From: Woeseiaceae bacterium | GTDB lineage: Bacteria > Pseudomonadota > Gammaproteobacteria > Steroidobacterales > Woeseiaceae | Length of the DNA stretch: 42,955 bases | Direction of reading: 5' to 3' | NCBI GenBank assembly: GCA_029243005.1 | Contig: JAQWSV010000226.1 | Coordinates: 1 to 42,955, forward strand | Shown: in pieces, positions 1 to 11,322 of the stretch | How the letters are laid out: each line of letters starts with the position of its first letter | Position numbering within the stretch: the stretch's first letter is position 1 | Program-made: the position numbers and the translations under genes | Notes under the pieces: model-generated | The model's database searches: none | The model's input: the letters and a program-made list of their open reading frames with translations, nothing else | Told to the model about the DNA's origin: nothing

Positions 1-884
1 TGGCGAAGCTTGCGAATCTTGCTCTTGTATTCGAGCGCCGTATGGCCACGTTTCATCGCCGCCAGGATGCGGTCCGACCCATGCTGCACTGGCAGATGCA
101 GATAATTCGCCAGCTTCGGCACTTCCGCATAGGCCTGAATCAGGCTGTCCGTGAATTCGACCGGATGCGAAGTCGTAAAGCGAATACGCTCGACACCATC
201 AACCGATGCAACGTAGTAGATCAGCGTCGCCAGGTCGGCAACGTTGCCGTCGTGCATGGGCCCACGGTATGCATTGACGTTCTGCCCAAGCAGATTGATT
301 TCTCGTACGCCCTGTCGGGCCAGGCTGACGACTTCGACAATCACATTGTCAAGCGGCCTGCTGATTTCCTCACCGCGCGTGTAGGGCACCACACAGAAAG
401 AACAGTACTTGCTGCAGCCTTCCATGACGGAAACGAAAGCGGTGGGTCCCTCCGCACGCGGTTCGGGCAGGCAATCGAATTTTTCGATCTCCGGGAAAGA
501 TACGTCGACAACACCCTGACCCTTGTTGCTGACCTCGTTAACCAGTTCGGGCAATCGATGCAGCGTTTGCGGACCGAACACCATGTCAACAAAAGGCGCT
601 CGCTTCTGGATGCCCTCGCCTTCCTGGCTGGCGACACAGCCGCCCACGCCGATAATGAGTTCGGGTCGCTTGTCCTTCCAGGCCCGCCAGCGTCCCAGTT
701 CCGAGAACACTTTCTCCTGCGCCTTCTCGCGAATAGAGCAGGTATTGACCAGCAACAGATCAGCTTCCTCCGGATTCGTCGTCAGCTCGTAACCATGCGA
801 CGCGCGCAGCACATCCGCCATTTTCTCTGAGTCGTACTCATTCATCTGGCAGCCCATGGTCTTTATGTAGAGCTTTTGCGGCAT
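1..884 (-). CDS. miaB: tRNA-2-methylthio-N6-dimethylallyladenosine synthase MiaB, C-terminus cut off by window edge
   Basis: Reverse-strand translation starts [26 protein letters not shown] and contains the radical-SAM motif [16 protein letters not shown]; runs open to base 1 so it is absent from the ORF track. Confidence 0.95.
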   Translation of the reverse strand, partial: MPQKLYIKTMGCQMNEYDSEKMADVLRASHGYELTTNPEEADLLLVNTCSIREKAQEKVFSELGRWRAWKDKRPELIIGVGGCVASQEGEGIQKRAPFVDMVFGPQTLHRLPELVNEVSNKGQGVVDVSFPEIEKFDCLPEPRAEGPTAFVSVMEGCSKYCSFCVVPYTRGEEISRPLDNVIVEVVSLARQGVREINLLGQNVNAYRGPMHDGNVADLATLIYYVASVDGVERIRFTTSHPVEFTDSLIQAYAEVPKLANYLHLPVQHGSDRILAAMKRGHTALEYKSKIRKLR

Positions 885-939
885 AGTCGGCTACTGGTCG
901 TAGTAGCTCGCCCCGGCGAGCGATCCCACCCCCGAAAGG

Positions 940-1401
940 CTAAAACGGGATATCGTCGTCGGGATCCCCGGGATCGGTCCCGCCTGCTGGCGCGCCTCCG
1001 CCGCCCTGCGCCGGCGGTCCCGGCGGCGGGCCTGAATCACCCATCGCCGGCGCACCGGTACCGGAGCGTCCGCCCAACATCTGCATTTCGTCGGCGATAA
1101 TTTCCGTCGACCAGCGGTCATTACCATTCTGGTCCTGCCACTTCCGCGTGCGCAACTTGCCTTCGATATAGACCTGCGATCCCTTTCGCAGGTACTCGGC
1201 GGCAATCTCCGCGAGTCGGCCGAACATGGCAACGCGATGCCACTCTGTACGATCCTTCTGCTCGCCGGTTTGTTTGTCCTTCCACGATTCGTTGGTCGCA
1301 ACGCTCAAATTAGTGACCGCTGAGCCGCTCGGCATGTACCGGGTATCTGGGTCGTTGCCAATATTGCCGACGATAATTACTTTGTTGACTCCGCGAGCCA
1401 T
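940..1401 (-). CDS. ssb: single-stranded DNA-binding protein
   Basis: [26 protein letters not shown]...; acidic C-terminal tip DPDDDIPF; start placed at internal Met of ORF 940..1479. Confidence 0.96.
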   Translation of the reverse strand: MARGVNKVIIVGNIGNDPDTRYMPSGSAVTNLSVATNESWKDKQTGEQKDRTEWHRVAMFGRLAEIAAEYLRKGSQVYIEGKLRTRKWQDQNGNDRWSTEIIADEMQMLGGRSGTGAPAMGDSGPPPGPPAQGGGGAPAGGTDPGDPDDDIPF

Positions 1402-1511
1402 AGTTGTCCCCTGTATCTGGATATTCTTGTGCCCGCGCCTTATTGCGCGGGATAGGTATTTTAGGCGCTGGGCCGGCAAATAACAGCCCGATTTGCCGCG
1501 TTATCGGCTGG

Positions 1512-2681
1512 TTATTGCCCTATGCGATGAAAGGCGAACCAAGCCGCAGCGATCATGGCCGCGACCAGAAATACGGTCGCCGGATTGCCGCCCGACAGGA
1601 AGTAGCCGCCAATGAGACCGCCCGCAAAAGCGCCGAGGAACTGGGCGCTCGAGAAGACCCCCAGGGCAGCACCGCGCACCTCGCCGGCTGCTTTCATGGA
1701 CAATCGGGCAGGCAGTCCCGCCTCCAGGAAGTTAAAGCCTGCAAAGAAAATGGCGAGTGCGGCGAATACCATCATTGTCGTCGATCCTGCCAGAGCCAGT
1801 ATCGACAGACCGATCAGCAACAGCAGTATGGCCGCTGCGACCGTGGCCGGCTTGCCCTGGCGTTCATCGACGAAAATGAGCGGAATGGTGCCAACGAGCG
1901 ATACCAGCAACGCGCCGATATAGATTTCCCAGTGGTCATCGAGAGCGACCCCGAGCTCGTTTCTCAGTAGAAAGGGCAGCGCCACAAAACACGCAGTCAG
2001 GATCACGTGAAGTACGAAGATGTAAAGATCGAGCCTTAGCAGGTCAGGGCGAAATGCAGCAGCAATATTGCGTCGTACCGGCTTCTCAGGCAATGCAATA
2101 TCACCTGGCAACAATGAAGTCATGACGGCCGCCGCGACAGCAAGCCCGGCGGCCATCCAGAAGAGCGCGCGCACGCCGAAAGCGGCCGCAATCACAGGCC
2201 CGAGAATGAGGGACAGCAGAAACGAGCTACCTATGCCCATACCGAAAATTGCCATCGAGCGCGTACGAACCTCTTCGCGCGTTGCATCGGCGAGCAGCGC
2301 CACCAGAGTCGCAGAAATTGCGCCGGCGCCCTGCAGAAATCGACCTGCAATCACTCCGGCAATATCGTCGCTGACGGCGGCCAGGATGCTCCCTGCCGCG
2401 AACAGGATCAGGCCAAGCAGGATGACCGGGATCCGGCCGATCCGGTCAGACAGCGCACCGAATGGGATCTGCAGCGCCGCCTGCGTCAGGCCGTAACCGC
2501 CCACCGCTATACCAATCAGGGTCGGCGTGGCGTTCTCAAGGTCGGCGGCAAATATAGCCAGAACCGGCAGCAAGGCAAATAGCCCGAACATGCGGAATAT
2601 CGCAATCAGCGCAATCACGCCAACCGCGCGCCTCTCGTCCGGGAGCATCGCACCGATTATCTGTCTGAAATCTCTGCTCAT
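1512..2681 (-). CDS. MFS transporter, between ssb and uvrA
   Basis: Hydrophobic multi-TM protein with the MFS loop motif [13 protein letters not shown]; start [20 protein letters not shown]. Confidence 0.88.
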   Translation of the reverse strand: MSRDFRQIIGAMLPDERRAVGVIALIAIFRMFGLFALLPVLAIFAADLENATPTLIGIAVGGYGLTQAALQIPFGALSDRIGRIPVILLGLILFAAGSILAAVSDDIAGVIAGRFLQGAGAISATLVALLADATREEVRTRSMAIFGMGIGSSFLLSLILGPVIAAAFGVRALFWMAAGLAVAAAVMTSLLPGDIALPEKPVRRNIAAAFRPDLLRLDLYIFVLHVILTACFVALPFLLRNELGVALDDHWEIYIGALLVSLVGTIPLIFVDERQGKPATVAAAILLLLIGLSILALAGSTTMMVFAALAIFFAGFNFLEAGLPARLSMKAAGEVRGAALGVFSSAQFLGAFAGGLIGGYFLSGGNPATVFLVAAMIAAAWFAFHRIGQ

Positions 2682-2766
2682 TATGAATTCGCGATATGCA
2701 TGCTTTTGCGCCGCTCCACTGCGGCGGCGTATATTAGCAGGTTGTTTGGCATTCCCTGACTTGACT

Positions 2767-5613
2767 ATGAAATCGATCGACATTCGCGGCGCACGGACGC
2801 ACAACCTGCAGAACATCAATCTCAGCTTACCGCGCGGCAAGCTGATCGTCTTTACGGGCCTGTCGGGCTCGGGCAAGTCCTCGCTTGCATTCGATACGAT
2901 TTACGCGGAAGGCCAGCGCCGATACGTGGAATCTCTATCGGCTTACGCGCGTCAGTTCCTCTCGATGATGGAAAAACCGGATGTCGATCACATCGATGGA
3001 CTCTCGCCGGCCATCTCGATCGAGCAAAAATCAACTTCACACAATCCGCGCTCAACGGTCGGAACGGTCACGGAAATCTACGACTACCTGCGCCTGCTTT
3101 ACGCGCGTGCCGGCACGCCTCGGTGTCCCGATCACGACGTCACATTGGAGGCTCAGACAGTCTCGCAAATGGTCGACCAGGTGCTCAATTTATCCGAAGG
3201 CAGTAAACTGATGCTGCTGGCACCCATCGTGGTCGAGCGGAAGGGTGAACACGTTCAGCTGATGCAGGACCTGATGGCACAGGGATTTATTCGTGCCCGG
3301 ATCAACGGGGAAGTCTGTGAGCTCGATGACCCGCCGACGCTCGATCTGCGCCGCAAACACAACATCGAGGCCGTCGTCGACCGCTTCAAGGTCAAAGAGG
3401 ATCTGAAACTCAGGCTGGCGGAGTCCTTCGAGACTGCGCTGCGGCTGGCCGACGGTACCGCGCGCATCGCGTTCATGGACGACGCGGATGCTGAGGAACT
3501 CATCTTCTCGGACCGCTTCGCGTGTAATATCTGCGGCTATAGCCTGACCGAGCTGGAACCCCGTCTGTTTTCGTTTAACAACCCGACCGGTGCCTGCCAA
3601 GGCTGTGATGGACTGGGGGTCAAGCAGTTTTTCGACCCGGACCGGGTCATCATCAATTCCGACCTATCACTGGCGGGCGGCGCCATTCGCGGCTGGGATC
3701 GAAAGACGACCTACTACTTCCAGATGATTCAGAGCTTGGCAAAGTACTACAAGTTCGACATTGAAACGCCCTTCAGTGAACTACCGGACAAGCTTCGCGA
3801 AATCATCCTGTATGGCAGCGGCAAAGTAAAAATCGAGTTCTTCTACGCCAACTCGCGCGGTATGGAGATAAAACAGAATCACCACTTCGAGGGCGTGATA
3901 CCGAACCTTGAACGCCGATATCGGGAAACGGAGTCGAACGCGGTTCGCGAAGAACTGGCGCGGTTCTTGAACAGCCAACCCTGCCCGGATTGCAACGGCA
4001 CGCGCCTGAACCATTCAGCACGCAACGTATTTATCACTGACCGATCGCTGCCCGAGATCAGCGATCTATCGGTCGGTCACGCGCGGGACTTCTTCCGCGA
4101 TCTGAAACTCGAAGGCTGGCGTGCGACGATCGCAGAAAAGATCGTAAAGGAAATAGGTGACCGACTTAGTTTCTTGAGCGATGTTGGCCTCGACTACCTG
4201 TCTCTCAATCGCAGTGCCGAAACTCTATCGGGCGGTGAAGCGCAGCGGATCCGGCTGGCCAGCCAGATTGGCTCCGGTCTTGTCGGCGTCATGTACATCC
4301 TCGACGAACCATCGATCGGTCTGCATCAACGGGACAATCAAAGGCTGCTCGGCACACTGGTACACCTACGCGATATCGGCAATACGGTCATCGTTGTCGA
4401 GCACGACGAGGAAGCTATTCTGGCCGCTGACCACGTCGTCGACCTGGGGCCCGGTGCGGGCATCCACGGGGGAAAAGTCGTCGCACAGGGATCCCCGGAG
4501 GAGATCATCAATAACGTGCAATCTCTGACCGGGCAGTACCTATCGGGCCGGCGCGCCATCGAAATTCCCGCCAAGCGCATCGGCGCCGACAAGAAGCGCC
4601 AGTTGAAAATCGCTGGCGCCACGGGGAACAACCTGAAATCCATCGAAGTGTCGATCCCGCTGGGTTTGATGACCTGCGTGACGGGGGTATCGGGTTCCGG
4701 CAAGTCAACGCTGGTCAATGACACCCTTTACAAGGCCGTCGCCGAAGCACTCAACCGCACGAGCAAAAACCCAGCGCCCTATGAAGACATCACGGGCCTG
4801 GATCTCGTCGATCGGGTCATCGATATCAGCCAGAGCCCGATTGGGCGTACGCCGCGATCCAATCCGGCGACATACAGCGGCCTGTTCACGCCTGTTCGCG
4901 AGTTGTTTGCGGGGACCCAGGAAGCCCGTTCCCGTGGCTACATGCCGGGACGTTTCAGTTTCAACGTGAAAGGTGGTCGCTGCGAAGCCTGCCAGGGCGA
5001 CGGCGTCATCAAAGTCGAGATGCACTTCCTGCCCGACGTTTACGTCCCCTGCGATGTCTGTCGCGGCAAACGCTACAACCGCGAGACGCTGGAGATCCGT
5101 TACAAGGGGAAGAACATCACTGAAGTCCTCGAGATGACCATAGAAGACGCCGCCGAGTTTTTCCGCAATGTGCCGGTCATCGCCAAGAAGTTGCAAACGC
5201 TGATGGACGTGGGTCTGTCCTACATTCGTCTCGGCCAGAATGCGACCACGCTGTCCGGTGGTGAAGCGCAACGCGTCAAGCTTGCCAAAGAGCTCTCAAA
5301 GCGCGATACGGGCAATACGCTCTACACATTGGATGAGCCTACGACGGGACTGCACTTCCGCGATATCGAGCACCTGCTTGCAGTTTTGCATCGACTGCGC
5401 GACAAAGGTAATACGATCGTCGTGATCGAACACAATCTCGATGTAATAAAGACGGCTGACTGGATCGTCGACCTCGGCCCGGAAGGTGGCGACGGCGGTG
5501 GCGAGATCATTGCTGCCGGCACGCCGGAAGATGTCGCGGCGACCAAGGCCTCGTTTACCGGCCAGTACCTGACACCACTATTAAATGGAAACTCACAAAA
5601 ACAGCACGCCTGA
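2767..5613 (+). CDS. uvrA: excinuclease ABC subunit A
   Basis: [44 protein letters not shown]; two ABC signature motifs ([18 protein letters not shown]) and zinc-finger CxxC motifs. Confidence 0.98.
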   Translation: MKSIDIRGARTHNLQNINLSLPRGKLIVFTGLSGSGKSSLAFDTIYAEGQRRYVESLSAYARQFLSMMEKPDVDHIDGLSPAISIEQKSTSHNPRSTVGTVTEIYDYLRLLYARAGTPRCPDHDVTLEAQTVSQMVDQVLNLSEGSKLMLLAPIVVERKGEHVQLMQDLMAQGFIRARINGEVCELDDPPTLDLRRKHNIEAVVDRFKVKEDLKLRLAESFETALRLADGTARIAFMDDADAEELIFSDRFACNICGYSLTELEPRLFSFNNPTGACQGCDGLGVKQFFDPDRVIINSDLSLAGGAIRGWDRKTTYYFQMIQSLAKYYKFDIETPFSELPDKLREIILYGSGKVKIEFFYANSRGMEIKQNHHFEGVIPNLERRYRETESNAVREELARFLNSQPCPDCNGTRLNHSARNVFITDRSLPEISDLSVGHARDFFRDLKLEGWRATIAEKIVKEIGDRLSFLSDVGLDYLSLNRSAETLSGGEAQRIRLASQIGSGLVGVMYILDEPSIGLHQRDNQRLLGTLVHLRDIGNTVIVVEHDEEAILAADHVVDLGPGAGIHGGKVVAQGSPEEIINNVQSLTGQYLSGRRAIEIPAKRIGADKKRQLKIAGATGNNLKSIEVSIPLGLMTCVTGVSGSGKSTLVNDTLYKAVAEALNRTSKNPAPYEDITGLDLVDRVIDISQSPIGRTPRSNPATYSGLFTPVRELFAGTQEARSRGYMPGRFSFNVKGGRCEACQGDGVIKVEMHFLPDVYVPCDVCRGKRYNRETLEIRYKGKNITEVLEMTIEDAAEFFRNVPVIAKKLQTLMDVGLSYIRLGQNATTLSGGEAQRVKLAKELSKRDTGNTLYTLDEPTTGLHFRDIEHLLAVLHRLRDKGNTIVVIEHNLDVIKTADWIVDLGPEGGDGGGEIIAAGTPEDVAATKASFTGQYLTPLLNGNSQKQHA

Positions 5614-5730
5614 CACCTCACGCATCAGGATATCCGGTGTGATTACCTATCACGGTCGAGAAGCCAGTTGGGTGCGACCTCCTTATTGTCGAATAACTTA
5701 AAGAGCAGCGGCCAGACGACCCGATGACGC

Positions 5731-6210
5731 TCAGAATTCCAGTTCTTCTTCGTCTGCACCCACTTCCGAGGGAGGCGGCATCGGCAGGGGTCTAGGCTCC
5801 GGCTGTGCCGGTTTGCCTTCACCCCGGCGCATCGCATCGGCATCTTCTCTGGAGATTCGCCGATGCGTGCCCAACCAGCACCTGACGTCCGGACGAACAG
5901 CGTCCCACGCTGCCAGCGTCATTCCACCAATACCATCTCCCTCACAGAAGAGCCCGTCGTTCGAGTTATAGGAAAACGACCGGTTGCGGCTCAGGCCATG
6001 ACACACGTTCTGCAGTTCATTGTGATAGATGTGAGTCGCCGTCACGTAAATCAGGATGTTCTTGTCATCGACGATCCGGATCCGACGAATCCGTCGCGAA
6101 GAAATGCAGCGTAGGGTGTCTTCTTCGACAGTGACGTCTTCCACGGACTTCTCCTGTGCCGGCGCTGGCAACGCCCAAGCGACAAAGCCGAACAGAATCG
6201 ACCAGATCAA
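5731..6210 (-). CDS. secreted DUF6491-like hypothetical protein
   Basis: N-terminal signal-like segment; pattern CISSRRIRRIRIVDDKNI...YHNELQNVCHGL...LCEGDGI...CWLGTH resembles DUF6491 (recognised by eye). Confidence 0.6.
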   Translation of the reverse strand: MIWSILFGFVAWALPAPAQEKSVEDVTVEEDTLRCISSRRIRRIRIVDDKNILIYVTATHIYHNELQNVCHGLSRNRSFSYNSNDGLFCEGDGIGGMTLAAWDAVRPDVRCWLGTHRRISREDADAMRRGEGKPAQPEPRPLPMPPPSEVGADEEELEF

Positions 6211-6409
6211 TACTCGAAATGTCGTAATGGCAATACTCCCCGGTAGCGTGAACTCCGCCTCAGCCCGTTCGAGAATTGTTAACGGACGCTACATAGAGCA
6301 GACCGTATGCACCGAATTTCACACAATACGGGTTTTCCCACCCAGTTATCAGCGATTCGGCCCACTCTGCACGCCACACACGTGAAATCGTAACGGGTGC
6401 CCCCAGCTA

Positions 6410-6505
6410 CTAGACCGGATAGTCATGTGGATTGGATGCGGACCAGGCAAGTAAGATCAGAAAGATCACGGCCCAGGCCGTTTTGAGTGCGGGCTTTTTG
6501 AACAC
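6410..6505 (-). CDS. possible 31-aa single-TM small protein (GTG start)
   Basis: Translation MFKKPALKTAWAVIFLILLAWSASNPHDYPV followed by tandem TAG stops; follows the cupin gene by about 15 nt. Confidence 0.3.
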   Translation of the reverse strand: MFKKPALKTAWAVIFLILLAWSASNPHDYPV

Positions 6506-6520
6506 TCGTCGCAGCGATGC

Positions 6521-6832
6521 CTATCGGCTAAACCAGAATTCGATTGTGGACGTTGCTACTTCGACGCGAGCCGCATGCACTTCTTCATAATCGAGATGGT
6601 ACCACTCGCCTTGACCGATACGGGTTTCCACGCCACCTTTCGTCAGGATCAACTCACCTTCGGTGACGACACCTACATTCTCCGAAGGGTGTGTATGCGG
6701 CTCGATAACCGTGCCCACAGGATATGACGCAAACAACACTTCGCAATTTTCGGCAGTCAGCCTGAATGCGTGGAAATTTCCTTCAAGCTCCGGCAATGCA
6801 CGAATCAGTTCAGGGAAATGCGGTTTACCCAT
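6521..6832 (-). CDS. cupin-domain protein
   Basis: PVGTVIEPHTHPSENVGVVTEGELILTKGG cupin motif. Confidence 0.8.
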   Translation of the reverse strand: MGKPHFPELIRALPELEGNFHAFRLTAENCEVLFASYPVGTVIEPHTHPSENVGVVTEGELILTKGGVETRIGQGEWYHLDYEEVHAARVEVATSTIEFWFSR

Positions 6833-6844
6833 CAGTCGGATCCT

Positions 6845-7060
6845 TCAGTAATGCGGTGGCGTCTCGTCGCCGGTATCGCCAGATGGCACAGCAGCAGACA
6901 GGGCCCGTACCCGCTCGGTCAGCGCCTCCACCTGAGCCGCCAGATTCGTGCGCTGTGCCTGTTGATCGATCAGGACCTCGTTCAGCGTCGCGATCGTATG
7001 CTCCTGGTGCGCGATCCGGGTCTCGAGATCGATGATTTTCTCTTCGTCCACGGGCGCCAT
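6845..7060 (-). CDS. slyX: SlyX-like coiled-coil protein
   Basis: 71 aa: MAPVDEEKIIDLETRIAHQEHTIATLNEVLIDQQAQ...GDETPPHY, typical SlyX N- and C-termini; start internal to ORF 6845..7585. Confidence 0.85.
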   Translation of the reverse strand: MAPVDEEKIIDLETRIAHQEHTIATLNEVLIDQQAQRTNLAAQVEALTERVRALSAAVPSGDTGDETPPHY

Positions 7061-7139
7061 GGTACGGCTGAATCTGGCATTCTTCAATCCCTGCGGTCCG
7101 CAGAGTGTATCCTTGCGTTTTTCCCAGCACCCTGCCCAC

Positions 7140-9053
7140 ATGACCCTGATTCGATTCGAGGAAGTGTCGCTCGATATCGGCGACCAGAACATTCTCACCG
7201 AGGCCGATCTATCGATCGAACACGGTGAACGGATGTGCCTGATCGGTCGAAACGGTGCCGGAAAGTCCACAACGTTTCGGTTGATTACCGACGAGAACGA
7301 ATGTGACCGGGGCGAGATCGTTCGCAAGGCCGGCCTGGTCGTCAGCCAGCTCGAGCAATCGCTCCCGGACGCCGCTAACCTGCCGGTTCGGGATGTCGTC
7401 CGTTCCGGTCTAACCGGCATCCAGGCCCTGCTCGACGAGTACCATGAGCGATCCCGGCAGGATCTCAACAAGGAAGGTCTGAAAGAACTCGAAGCCCTGC
7501 ATCGCCAAATTGACGCCCACGGAGGATGGCACCTGGAGCAACGCGTCGAGACGACCATCTCAGAGCTCAACCTGCCCACCGACAAACTAATGAATGAACT
7601 GTCAGGGGGCTGGCGTCGACGGGTTGCCCTCGCGAAGGCCCTCGTTCAGAAACCTGACCTGTTATTGCTCGACGAACCGACCAATCACCTCGACATCGTC
7701 ACGATCACCTGGCTCGAAAGCATTGTTCGTTCCTATGACGGCGCTGTTCTTTTCATCACGCACGACAGGGCGTTCCTGCAGCGGCTTGCGACACGCATTA
7801 TCGAGATCGATCGCGGCAAGTTGACGAGCTGGCCGGGTGACTATCGAAATTATGTGCGTCGAAAAGAAGAGGCGCTCGAGGCTGAGGCGCGACAAAACGC
7901 CGAGTTCGACAAGAAACTCGAGCAGGAAGAAATCTGGATTCGCCAGGGCATCAAGGCGCGCCGGACGCGCAATGAGGGTCGGGTTCGCGCGCTGGAGAAG
8001 ATGCGTGAAGAACGGGCAAAGCGCGTCAAGCGAGAGAGCGCCGCCCGCATCTATATCGAGGAGGCCGAATCATCAGGTCGTAAAGTCATTCGTGCCAAGA
8101 ACGTAAGCTATGGCTACGACGACGAACCCCTGATCAATAACTTCTCAATAAAGATCATGCGCGGTGACCGGATCGGAATCCTGGGCAACAATGGTGTCGG
8201 CAAGACGACTCTGTTGCGCCTTTTGCTCGGACAAATTGACCCGCAGAGCGGCACATTGAAACACGGCACCAACTTAGAGATAGGCTACTTTGACCAGCTG
8301 CGCGAATCGCTCGATGAGGAAAAGTCCGTTGCTGACAATGTCGGAGACGGCCGGACTTACATCAAACTCAACGGCAAGGACCGGCACATTGTCGGCTATC
8401 TGAAGGGTTTCCTGTTTACGCCAAAACGTGCAATGACCAAAGTAAAGGCTTTGTCGGGCGGCGAACGCAACCGAATCATCCTCGCGAAACTATTTACACG
8501 CCCGGCGAATCTTCTCGTCCTGGATGAGCCAACCAATGACCTCGACATGGAGACACTGGAGGTTCTTGAAGCAAAACTCACCGAGTACAACGGCACGTTA
8601 ATCGTCGTCAGCCACGATCGCGAATTCCTCGACAATGTGGTCACCAGCACCATCGTCTTCGAAGAAGGCGGCAATCTGCAGGAGTACGTCGGTGGGTACT
8701 CGGACTGGGTCCGACACGGTCGTGAGCTGGCGGAAGTCGAACGACCCGCGACGGTGGCGGAGGACAAACTTTCTGATAGCGATGGCGCAACGCGCCCAGC
8801 TGCGAAAAAACTGAGCTACAACGAACAGCGTGAGCTAGACCAGTTTCCGGACCGCATCAACCAGTTGGAAGAGTATTTCGAGACACTTCAGGCACAGATT
8901 TCCGCAAGTGACTTTTACGCGCAGGATCACGAAGTCACGACACCCATACTGGAAGCCTTTACCAAAGCACAAGCCGAACTCGATCAGGCACTGGAACGCT
9001 GGACCTCACTCGAGGACCAAGTCAGGGCCTACCGAGACAGTCGGCAACGCTAG
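7140..9053 (+). CDS. uup: ABC-F ATPase Uup
   Basis: MTLIRFEEVSLDIGDQNILTEADLSIEHGERMCLIGRNGAGKST; two ABC cassettes; C-terminal coiled coil. Confidence 0.92.
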   Translation: MTLIRFEEVSLDIGDQNILTEADLSIEHGERMCLIGRNGAGKSTTFRLITDENECDRGEIVRKAGLVVSQLEQSLPDAANLPVRDVVRSGLTGIQALLDEYHERSRQDLNKEGLKELEALHRQIDAHGGWHLEQRVETTISELNLPTDKLMNELSGGWRRRVALAKALVQKPDLLLLDEPTNHLDIVTITWLESIVRSYDGAVLFITHDRAFLQRLATRIIEIDRGKLTSWPGDYRNYVRRKEEALEAEARQNAEFDKKLEQEEIWIRQGIKARRTRNEGRVRALEKMREERAKRVKRESAARIYIEEAESSGRKVIRAKNVSYGYDDEPLINNFSIKIMRGDRIGILGNNGVGKTTLLRLLLGQIDPQSGTLKHGTNLEIGYFDQLRESLDEEKSVADNVGDGRTYIKLNGKDRHIVGYLKGFLFTPKRAMTKVKALSGGERNRIILAKLFTRPANLLVLDEPTNDLDMETLEVLEAKLTEYNGTLIVVSHDREFLDNVVTSTIVFEEGGNLQEYVGGYSDWVRHGRELAEVERPATVAEDKLSDSDGATRPAAKKLSYNEQRELDQFPDRINQLEEYFETLQAQISASDFYAQDHEVTTPILEAFTKAQAELDQALERWTSLEDQVRAYRDSRQR

Positions 9054-9093
9054 TTAGCTCGCCGGACGCAGCCCGGTGACCACGGTGCTGTAA

Positions 9094-9480
9094 CTAGAGA
9101 ATCTCCAGCAGTAACACGACCTGGCAGATCCAGCCGACTGCAAATGCCAGCGTCCGGCCGAATGGCACGCCAAACGTATACAACAGCATGTGCGCGACCC
9201 GTGCCCAAAAATAGATCTGGCATGCCAGGACCGTCATCTCGCTCGTGATGCCGGCTACATGCGCCGTCAATACGAGCGCGGCAAAAACGACGAGGTTCTC
9301 GACCGCATTGTAGTGGGCGTTCTTGAGGCGGTCAGCCCAATCGGACAGCGGCTTCGGGTCATCGGGATAACCCACTGCATCAATTAACCCGCGCACCGCG
9401 ATCGTATTTAATATGTAGGGCACCCACATTACGATTTGGAGTGCGAGTGCCCAGCTCAGGCTCATCAGTTCACTGGTCAT
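9094..9480 (-). CDS. MAPEG family membrane protein
   Basis: 128-aa four-TM protein with LKNAHYNAVENLVVFAALVL and ARVAHMLLYTFGVPFGRTL. Confidence 0.8.
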   Translation of the reverse strand: MTSELMSLSWALALQIVMWVPYILNTIAVRGLIDAVGYPDDPKPLSDWADRLKNAHYNAVENLVVFAALVLTAHVAGITSEMTVLACQIYFWARVAHMLLYTFGVPFGRTLAFAVGWICQVVLLLEIL

Positions 9481-9647
9481 TTCTTCTCCTCATTATTGCG
9501 AAGTATTGGCATTCTCATTGAAGCCGGCACGAACAACAGGCGCCACGTAAAATGCTGCCCGATCAGCGCTTCCATGATAACCCAACCCGCGATCTCGTCC
9601 CTCTTTGTGGCGCTGAGCGCTTCAAGACGGGCAACAAACACCAGCAT
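9477..9647 (-). CDS. possible 56-aa small protein overlapping the MAPEG start (ATGA)
   Basis: MLVFVARLEALSATKRDEIAGWVIMEALIGQHFTWRLLFVPASMRMPILRNNEEKK; stop overlaps MAPEG ATG; frame stays open upstream (to about 9746) without a conventional start. Confidence 0.35.
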   Translation of the reverse strand: MLVFVARLEALSATKRDEIAGWVIMEALIGQHFTWRLLFVPASMRMPILRNNEEKK

Positions 9648-9763
9648 CGCGGCGACCTGGTGATTAGCATCGCAGGACTCCGTCGCTCCCTGCGTTTCGA
9701 TGATGAGTTCGTGACTCTCGATGCGCGGTGCTTTCGCCTCCCGATCATAGCTCGATCCTAAAC

Positions 9764-10945
9764 CTAGAATTTCCCGATGCTGTGCGGGCCGATATCAGCC
9801 AACGTCGGTGTGCCGAAGGACTGCATGGCAATTCTGAGTTCCTGCGTCAGGATGTCCAGCGCACGCTCGACGCCCACCTGGCCGAATGCGCCGAGACCAT
9901 AAATGTAGGGCCTACCGACGAGAATCGCATCAGCGCCCAGCGCAAGTGCCTTGAAGATGTCGACACCACGTCGAATACCGCTGTCCATAAACAAGGTCGT
10001 TCGGCCCCGAACGGCGCCGGCGACTTCCTCCAGACTTTCGATCGCGCCGCGCCCGGACTCATCAGCGCGACCACCGTGGTTCGATACGATGATGCCGTCA
10101 ACCCCGTACTCGATGCTCTTCTCTGCATCTTCAGCCGTGACAATACCTTTTACGAAGACTTTCATCTTCGTCTCCTGCCTGAGTCGTTCAAGAAACTCCC
10201 AGGTGAGGTCCATTTCTGCGGTGTCCCCACTCATGCCGCCCAGCATCGGCTTGCCTTGCGCCGCAATGCCGCTCCCCTCGTGGCACGCCGCGCAGTCGCG
10301 TACATCTTCCCGAATCGCACGTTTGAGTGTATGACGCGCATCGGGCCCGCCGGCCATATCGACTGTGAGCACCACAGCCGGGCAGCCGGCTGCTTCGGCG
10401 CGACGTAGCCGGGTCTTCACGTCTTCCCATCCACCCCTCGTGTAAAGCTGGAACCAGACTGGCGCATCGCGTGCTTCAGCAACCGCTTCGACCGACGTTG
10501 AGGATACCGTTGACAATATCTGAAGGTGATTGCGCGATTTCGCAGCACGTGCCGACCCCAATTCACCTTCCGCATGAAATCCGCGCTGCGAACCGAGCGG
10601 CGCGAGAATAATCGGCGTCGGCCAGCGCGTACCGAGGATTTCCACAGACATATCGACATCGGCAACGCTGACGAGGCGCTTCGCACGGGCATAGTACTTT
10701 TCAAATGCCTTTCGATTAGCACGCAGGGTCTCATCATCGTTTACACCTGTTTCCAGATATCCCCAGTGCGCCAGTGGGATGTTTACTTCGGCCGTCGCCT
10801 TGAGATCGAAGATATCGATGGCGTCGGCAGGCGACATCGCTGCCGTTGCACCGTTGGCAAAATCCATCCCGGCCATCGCAGCAACAACCGGACTGGTGGC
10901 CAGATAGCGCATGAACTCGCGACGACTTTTCGTTCTTATATCCAT
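9764..10945 (-). CDS. FMN-dependent alpha-hydroxyacid oxidase/dehydrogenase (LldD-like), putative Tat-exported, with CxxCH motif
   Basis: SNHGGRADESGRG active-site motif; twin-arginine leader SRREFMRYLATSPVVAAMAG; DCAACHEG inside the catalytic domain. Confidence 0.88.
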   Translation of the reverse strand: MDIRTKSRREFMRYLATSPVVAAMAGMDFANGATAAMSPADAIDIFDLKATAEVNIPLAHWGYLETGVNDDETLRANRKAFEKYYARAKRLVSVADVDMSVEILGTRWPTPIILAPLGSQRGFHAEGELGSARAAKSRNHLQILSTVSSTSVEAVAEARDAPVWFQLYTRGGWEDVKTRLRRAEAAGCPAVVLTVDMAGGPDARHTLKRAIREDVRDCAACHEGSGIAAQGKPMLGGMSGDTAEMDLTWEFLERLRQETKMKVFVKGIVTAEDAEKSIEYGVDGIIVSNHGGRADESGRGAIESLEEVAGAVRGRTTLFMDSGIRRGVDIFKALALGADAILVGRPYIYGLGAFGQVGVERALDILTQELRIAMQSFGTPTLADIGPHSIGKF

Positions 10946-10953
10946 TTTTCAGC

Positions 10954-11311
10954 TCACTTCTTCACTGGATAGGGGCGTTTCATTTCTTTGACCGAACTCT
11001 TTCTAAGGTGGACAAGCTCCTTCTGATCTACGTCATCCAGGCTATTGATATATAGGCAGGGTTTGCTCACCTTGTAATTGCCAAATTTTTCATCAACGGC
11101 CCGAAATTCTCGAAGCCAAGCATGATGTATATCGAAATATTCTTCGCGCGCCGAGAAAACTCCATCTGCATGAATATTCGAGTGCGCGCTTGCCGGTCCC
11201 ATCGCGCATCATCTTTGCAATCGCCCCGTATTCGGCCCGTTTCTGGCGGTCATCTATTCCGCGAAGGAATTATTCGACGCTCGCATTGTTTTCCTTTGTC
11301 TTTGGCTCCAC
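10954..11311 (-). pseudogene. DUF1801-like pseudogene
   Basis: GTG frame: VEPKTKENNASVE*FLRGIDDRQKRAEYGAIAKMMRDGTGK (TAA 11270-11272); then RAKNISIYIMLGFENFGPLMKNLA and EKFGNYKVSKPCLYINSLDDVDQKELVHLRKSSVKEMKRPYPVKK in two other frames. Confidence 0.75.
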
Positions 11312-11322
11312 CCTCGACCGGT

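Noticed and set aside
2682-2766. LexA/SOS box in the MFS-uvrA divergent region
   Set aside because: No convincing CTGT-N8-ACAG palindrome was found; only partial matches.
5643-5843. 66-aa minus-strand ORF after uvrA
   Set aside because: Mostly overlaps the DUF6491-like gene in another frame; Arg/Cys-rich composition suggests a spurious frame.
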